Positions 60,255 through 64,000 of a DNA stretch of 64,000 nt are shown here, piece by piece. Below the pieces are notes generated by a model. The model did no database searches. It was not told the DNA's origin and was given only the letters and a program-made list of their open reading frames with translations. Made by a program: the position numbers and the translations under genes. The stretch lies in NCBI GenBank assembly GCA_003762615.1, contig RIAZ01000001.1, forward strand, positions 248,001 through 312,000, given 5' to 3'. Within the stretch, counting starts at the first letter, position 1. Every line of letters begins with the position of its first letter. This DNA is from Muribaculaceae bacterium Isolate-037 (Harlan). GTDB taxonomy: Bacteria > Bacteroidota > Bacteroidia > Bacteroidales > Muribaculaceae.

Positions 60255-60441
60255 ATGGATGTAGATAAAGATTATCGCGCTCCGCCCTCCGACATCGGCG
60301 GCAATAAAAACTTCGGGAAAGGAAATTTTTATGTTGATTTGGGAAATTTTTAATGGAGATCAGGAAAGAAACAGGAAAATAATAACCGACTCAGAGAAAT
60401 TTCTAAGCCGGTTCTGGGAATTCTTAGATGAAAAATGGAAA

Positions 60442-61941
60442 TTAAAAGCCTTTGCCCTTCGTGCGTTCATACACAACCTCAATATCTGCGTCAACGTCCT
60501 TGATGCGAAAATAGACTGAACACCCCGGTGGAATAGTGTCAGGAAATTTTGTTGCCAGTCTCGCCATGACCTCATCGACATTTGAAAATCCTATATCGGT
60601 TACCTCGGCCAGAAGCTCACCACGGAAATAGGCACGAGCATAAACAAGTTTCTTCGGCGACAACCTGAACTGTCTGTCCTCGTTCTTGGGGTGGTTGAGG
60701 TCTTGCGCCGCTCCCTGTTTGCTTGGAGCGTTGGAGAAGAAGATAAACTCAACAACCTTTGCGTTGAGTTCCCATGCCGGTGAGAAGTCCGGCTTGATAT
60801 ATCCTCGCGTGATGTTATGGCCTCCGCTGTGGTTCATCGCGAAGCCAACCTCCGATATTGACGCGCCGCAGTCATTCTGGGCAATCGTTCCCCATGTATG
60901 ACGGAAGGTGTACACGCAGTATCGTCTGTCTTCCGGAATTTCCAGAGCTTTGCATACGTCCTTTATTCCGGCATTGGCGTTGGCTCCAAAGCTGTCACTG
61001 TCCGCATAACGTTTATGCCAGTTGAAGAGATAGGGGTCTTTGTCGTCTGCCCTGTACTTCTCGAACAGCGGTAGAAGGATAGGCTCGACTCTCATCTCGA
61101 TGTAGGCCTCATCCGCTCTGCTTTTCTTGGTCTTGGCTCGCTTATACGCTATGACCCCATGCCGGTAATCCGATTTCTTCAGGTTGAAGAGATCAACCGT
61201 GTTGATACCGGCGAGACACAACACCAACATGGCAACGTCTCTGCCGAGTTCACCCTTCGGACGCGACGACAAAGATTCAGGAAGAGCCACACTAAAGAAC
61301 CGTCGGCACTCTTCCGCGCTTATGGCTCTCTTTTCTGCTCGGTCTGCCTGTGGTATCTTGACCTTCGGCCACGGATTGGTCTTTATCCTGACGACGTTGT
61401 TGTCATAATCGTTGTGTTCTTTCACCGCCTCACGGAAAACCTGACGCATACAGACCGGATACATTTCCTTTGCCCTTGCTGTCATTTCAAGATCCTTGAT
61501 CCAGTTGTTGACCCATGTGGAGGTCAGTTGAGCAAACATGACTCTTGTCGTACCTGCGTACCGTTCCAGATGCTGGAGTGCCAACTCATAGTTACGAGCA
61601 TTCCTGACCTGCCCCCGGTCTCTCATGCGGTCAATGTGGAGTCGTGCATAATCCGAAAAACATAAGTCCTCGTCCTCCATGGAGAGGAAGTCAACAACCT
61701 GCTTTACCGTCCACTTCCCGATCTCCTTCCGGTTTAGACGTTGGGTAAACTCCAATATGCGCCGTGCGCAATACTCATTCACAAAGGGGTCTCGGATATT
61801 GCCGTCCTTATCGAGATCGGATTTATGAATGACTTTATCCGTCAGGATATATCCGGGCTTCATGTTATGCACGCACCGGATATAGACAGGGCAATAACCG
61901 TCCTTTCTTGTCTTTCTTATAACTGCTTTGAATGTAGCCAT
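60442..61941 (-). CDS. int: Tyrosine site-specific recombinase (integrase)
   Basis: A 499-aa integrase. An arm-binding/SAM-like N-terminal half (residues about 1-210) precedes the catalytic domain: a helix LCLAGINTVDLFNLKKSDY near 242, a Lys-strand (YKRAKTKKSR), the H-x-x-R box YTFRHTW with R347 and H348, and the nucleophile Tyr381 in RGYIKPDF. The first Arg of the usual RHRY set appears as Asn in AGIN, a variation I associate with a Bacteroidales subfamily. An extra C-terminal part (residues 400-499) ends in a beta domain. It faces the host ppdK gene and marks the right prophage end. Confidence 0.9.
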   Translation of the reverse strand: MATFKAVIRKTRKDGYCPVYIRCVHNMKPGYILTDKVIHKSDLDKDGNIRDPFVNEYCARRILEFTQRLNRKEIGKWTVKQVVDFLSMEDEDLCFSDYARLHIDRMRDRGQVRNARNYELALQHLERYAGTTRVMFAQLTSTWVNNWIKDLEMTARAKEMYPVCMRQVFREAVKEHNDYDNNVVRIKTNPWPKVKIPQADRAEKRAISAEECRRFFSVALPESLSSRPKGELGRDVAMLVLCLAGINTVDLFNLKKSDYRHGVIAYKRAKTKKSRADEAYIEMRVEPILLPLFEKYRADDKDPYLFNWHKRYADSDSFGANANAGIKDVCKALEIPEDRRYCVYTFRHTWGTIAQNDCGASISEVGFAMNHSGGHNITRGYIKPDFSPAWELNAKVVEFIFFSNAPSKQGAAQDLNHPKNEDRQFRLSPKKLVYARAYFRGELLAEVTDIGFSNVDEVMARLATKFPDTIPPGCSVYFRIKDVDADIEVVYERTKGKGF

Positions 61942-61970
61942 ATATGATTTATGTTAGCACACCGGAAACG

Positions 61971-62035
61971 GTGTAAGTTTTGGTGTAAGTTTGGTGTAAG
62001 TGAGCGCATCTGGAAGAGTACCAAAAAGTGTAAGT
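61971..62035. repeat. Four GTGTAAGT direct repeats, candidate integrase arm sites
   Basis: GTGTAAGT occurs at 61971-61978, 61983-61990, 61994-62001 and 62028-62035, the first three spaced 11-12 bp. They lie directly upstream of the integrase gene, where arm-type sites and integrase autoregulation are expected. Confidence 0.65.
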
Positions 62036-62050
62036 TTTACCTCCACATTC

Positions 62051-62067
62051 TGCACGATTATCGTGCA
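62051..62067. other. Candidate attachment-site core (attR)
   Basis: A perfect inverted repeat, TGCACGA-TTA-TCGTGCA, lies between the integrase arm repeats and the ppdK terminator. Its small size, 3-bp spacer and position suit the core site of a tyrosine recombinase. The matching left site is not in the window, so this is inference. Confidence 0.45.
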
Positions 62068-62081
62068 AACCTTGAAAGCGT

Positions 62082-62135
62082 CTTAAAAATACGATAGGCG
62101 ATAACCCACGTTTTTACAGTGAGTTATCGCCTATC
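62082..62135 (-). terminator. Intrinsic terminator of ppdK
   Basis: 17-nt arms with one mismatch, at 62093-62109 and 62119-62135, close a 9-nt loop. On the minus strand they are followed by TATTTTTAAG. It lies 25 bp beyond the ppdK stop codon and is the last recognisable host element before the prophage. Confidence 0.85.
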
Positions 62136-62159
62136 TTAGCGATTGTCAGTATCTTAACC

Positions 62160-64000
62160 TTAGTCTTCGATAGCTGCCTGGGCGGCGGCTACGCGGGCGA
62201 TGGGCACGCGGAAGGGTGAGCAGCTGACGTAGTTCATGCCGAGTTTGGCGCAGAACTTCACGCTTGAGGGCTCGCCACCGTGCTCGCCGCAGATACCTAC
62301 CTTGAGGTCGGGATTTGTGGAGCGGCCTTTCTCTACACCCATCTTCACGAGCTGACCTACACCCTCCTGGTCAAGCACCTCGAACGGATCGACTTTCACG
62401 ATGCCATTCTCTTTGTAGAACTTGAGGAATTTGGGTGCGTCGTCACGTGAGTAACCGAAGGTCATCTGAGTGAGGTCGTTTGTACCGAATGAGAAGAAAT
62501 CGGCTACCTCGGCGATCTTGTTGGCGGTGAGGGCTGCACGCGGAACCTCGATCATTGTGCCTACCTTGTAGTGGATCGATTCACCTCTCTCTTCAAATAC
62601 CTTTGCAGCTGTAGTGTTGATCACGTCTGCCTGGTTCTGAAGCTCTTTGAGAACGCCTACAAGCGGAACCATGATTTCCGGCTCTACCTTGATGCCACGT
62701 GCCTTGCAGTTGAGGGCTGCCTCAAGGATAGCACGGGTCTGCATCTCGGTGATCTCGGGATAAGTGATGCCAAGACGGCAGCCACGGTGACCGAGCATCG
62801 GGTTGAACTCCTCAAGAGCATCAACTTTTGCCTTCACCTCCTCAAGGGAGATGCCCATCTCGTTGGCAAGTTCCTTCTGAGTTGCAGTCTGATGAGGTAC
62901 GAACTCATGCAACGGGGGATCGAGAAGACGGATGGTCACTCCGTAGCCGTCCATTGCCTCGAAGATACCCTCGAAGTCGCCACGCTGCATCGGGAGAAGT
63001 TTTGCAAGAGCTGCACGACGTCCTTCAACGTCGGAAGCAAGGATCATCTCGCGTACTGCCTTGATACGGTCGCCTTCGAAGAACATGTGCTCTGTGCGGC
63101 AGAGACCGATACCCTGAGCACCGAAGTGACGTGCCTGTTTTGCATCACGCGGAGAATCGGCGTTGGTACGAACGAGAGTCTTTGTATATTTTGCTGCAAG
63201 GTTCATGATTGCGCCGAAATCGCCGTCAAGTTCGGGATCGCGGGTCGGCACCTGACCATCGTAAACCTCACCTGTAGAGCCGTTGAGAGAGATCCAGTCG
63301 CCTTCATTGTAGACTTTGCCATTCATCTCTACGGTCTTAGCCTTGTAGTCAACTTTGATTTCACCTGCACCGGATACGCAGCATTTACCCATACCACGGG
63401 CTACCACAGCAGCGTGGCTGGTCATACCGCCGCGCATTGTGAGGATGCCCTGAGCCACTGCCATACCACGAAGGTCTTCGGGAGATGTCTCGATACGGAC
63501 AAGCACCACTTTCTTCTTCTTCTCAGCCCATGCCTCAGCATCATCTGCCTGGAATACAATCTGTCCGGCAGCTGCACCCGGAGATGCGGGAAGACCCTTA
63601 GCCATTACTTTGGCCTTCTTGATGTCTGACTTGTCGAATACGGGGTGAAGCAGCTCGTCGAGTTTCTGGGGCTCCATACGGAGAAGAGCCTCTTTCTCGT
63701 CGATCATGCCCTCGCGGAGAAGCTCCATTGCGATACGTACCATAGCAGCACCTGTGCGCTTGCCGTTACGGGTCTGGAGCATCCAGAGCTTGCCATCCTG
63801 GATAGTGAACTCCATATCCTGCATATCCTTGTAGTAGCCTTCGAGCTTGTTGGCGATTGCGATAAGCTCGGCAGCACATACAGGCATTGACTCTTCGAGA
63901 GAGGGATATTTTGAAGCACGTTCCTCTTCGCTGATCCCCTGGAGAGCAGCCCAACGACGAGAACCCTCGACTGTGATCTGCTGCGGAGTGCGCACGCCGG
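62160..64000 (-). CDS. ppdK: Pyruvate, phosphate dikinase (C-terminal part; 5' end outside window)
   Basis: At least 611 residues of a host enzyme that interconverts pyruvate, ATP and phosphate with phosphoenolpyruvate, AMP and pyrophosphate. Visible parts are the end of the ATP-grasp domain ([20 protein letters not shown]), the phosphohistidine domain with [15 protein letters not shown], and the PEP/pyruvate-binding barrel with [26 protein letters not shown] and the end [14 protein letters not shown]. The reading frame is intact and ends in [11 protein letters not shown]. It belongs to the chromosome, not the phage. Insertion occurred downstream of its terminator and leaves the gene whole. 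Confidence 0.97.
   Translation of the reverse strand, partial: GVRTPQQITVEGSRRWAALQGISEEERASKYPSLEESMPVCAAELIAIANKLEGYYKDMQDMEFTIQDGKLWMLQTRNGKRTGAAMVRIAMELLREGMIDEKEALLRMEPQKLDELLHPVFDKSDIKKAKVMAKGLPASPGAAAGQIVFQADDAEAWAEKKKKVVLVRIETSPEDLRGMAVAQGILTMRGGMTSHAAVVARGMGKCCVSGAGEIKVDYKAKTVEMNGKVYNEGDWISLNGSTGEVYDGQVPTRDPELDGDFGAIMNLAAKYTKTLVRTNADSPRDAKQARHFGAQGIGLCRTEHMFFEGDRIKAVREMILASDVEGRRAALAKLLPMQRGDFEGIFEAMDGYGVTIRLLDPPLHEFVPHQTATQKELANEMGISLEEVKAKVDALEEFNPMLGHRGCRLGITYPEITEMQTRAILEAALNCKARGIKVEPEIMVPLVGVLKELQNQADVINTTAAKVFEERGESIHYKVGTMIEVPRAALTANKIAEVADFFSFGTNDLTQMTFGYSRDDAPKFLKFYKENGIVKVDPFEVLDQEGVGQLVKMGVEKGRSTNPDLKVGICGEHGGEPSSVKFCAKLGMNYVSCSPFRVPIARVAAAQAAIED

Larger units (their letters stand above)
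1..62092. mobile_element. Integrated temperate phage (prophage), left end outside window
   Basis: The region holds repressor, recombination/replication, terminase, portal, capsid, tail, lysis and integrase genes without interruption. A host metabolic gene (ppdK) follows on the right. The right edge is placed between the integrase start and the ppdK terminator. No matching left attachment site can be found, because the left flank is missing. A short-tailed (podovirus) form is inferred from the absence of tape-measure, tube or sheath genes and from the three adjacent ejection-type proteins. Confidence 0.9.

Noticed and set aside
60255..60353. 32-codon frame beginning MDVDKDYRAP in the right non-coding region
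   Set aside because: Too short, starts inside the right arm's edge of an inverted repeat, and has no supporting context.
60331..60519. Plus-strand frame of 62 aa overlapping the integrase 3' end
   Set aside because: Lys/Ile-rich and overlaps the well-supported integrase by 78 bp in antisense; no promoter seen.
62571..63629. 352-aa plus-strand frame opposite ppdK
   Set aside because: Antisense shadow of a highly conserved enzyme; Cys/His-rich composition is typical of such shadows.

Overview
The window is an almost complete prophage integrated in a Bacteroidales chromosome. The host call rests on three things: promoter elements of the Bacteroidales TAnnTTTG type, protein families typical of Bacteroides-group phages (YopX, DUF4494, DUF1064, DUF6291, DUF2786, DUF6808), and a host pyruvate phosphate dikinase gene that runs off the right edge (62160-64000). 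The right prophage boundary lies between the integrase start (61941) and the ppdK terminator (62093-62135). The left boundary is not seen and is probably just outside the window.

Layout. (1) 1-1138: leftward genes with a membrane protein and an HTH/coiled-coil repressor. They diverge from a Bacteroidales-type early promoter flanked by two 18-bp direct repeats. (2) 1171-12140: a rightward early operon with a stand-alone MutS mismatch-recognition domain, small proteins, an atypical tRNA-like gene, RecT, a PD-(D/E)XK nuclease fused to an FtsK-like ATPase, HU, a candidate Acb2-like anti-CBASS protein, DUF1064, replication-type proteins (DUF6291, a DnaC-like ATPase), YopX and DUF2786. (3) 12137-15052: a large tail protein, coupled to the early operon. 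(4) 32362 down to 15137: a leftward late operon with scaffold, a 54-aa paralog of the capsid N-terminus, major capsid, connector-type proteins, tail fibres (one with a CotH-kinase-like domain), a diversity-generating retroelement (DGR), a holin/amidase/putative spanin lysis cassette, and three tandem paralogs. (5) 32480-35048: rightward terminase genes. (6) 59349 down to 35068: a leftward operon with two putative ejection proteins, a 6,922-aa polyvalent protein and the portal. (7) 59466-61941: a small terminase-like gene, a repeat-rich non-coding region and the tyrosine integrase.

How it fits together. I see no tape-measure, sheath or tube gene. Terminase, portal and capsid accompany a tail-hub-like protein and a T7-like trio of internal proteins, so I infer a temperate podovirus. 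The trio's third member is the giant polyvalent protein. It carries ParB/DdrB-like, nucleotidyltransferase, InPase-like, RNase-toxin-like, adenine methylase, SF2 helicase and zincin-like domains, so it is probably ejected with the DNA to counter host defences. The DGR diversifies the C-terminus of a fibre protein: 19 of 19 template/variable differences fall at template adenines, which would change receptor specificity.

Most notable: the giant gene and a gene-like overlapping frame inside it; the DGR with a non-Avd protein in the Avd slot; the CotH-like tail protein; the miniature capsid-N-terminus gene; the atypical tRNA-like element; and the nuclease-FtsK fusion beside RecT.
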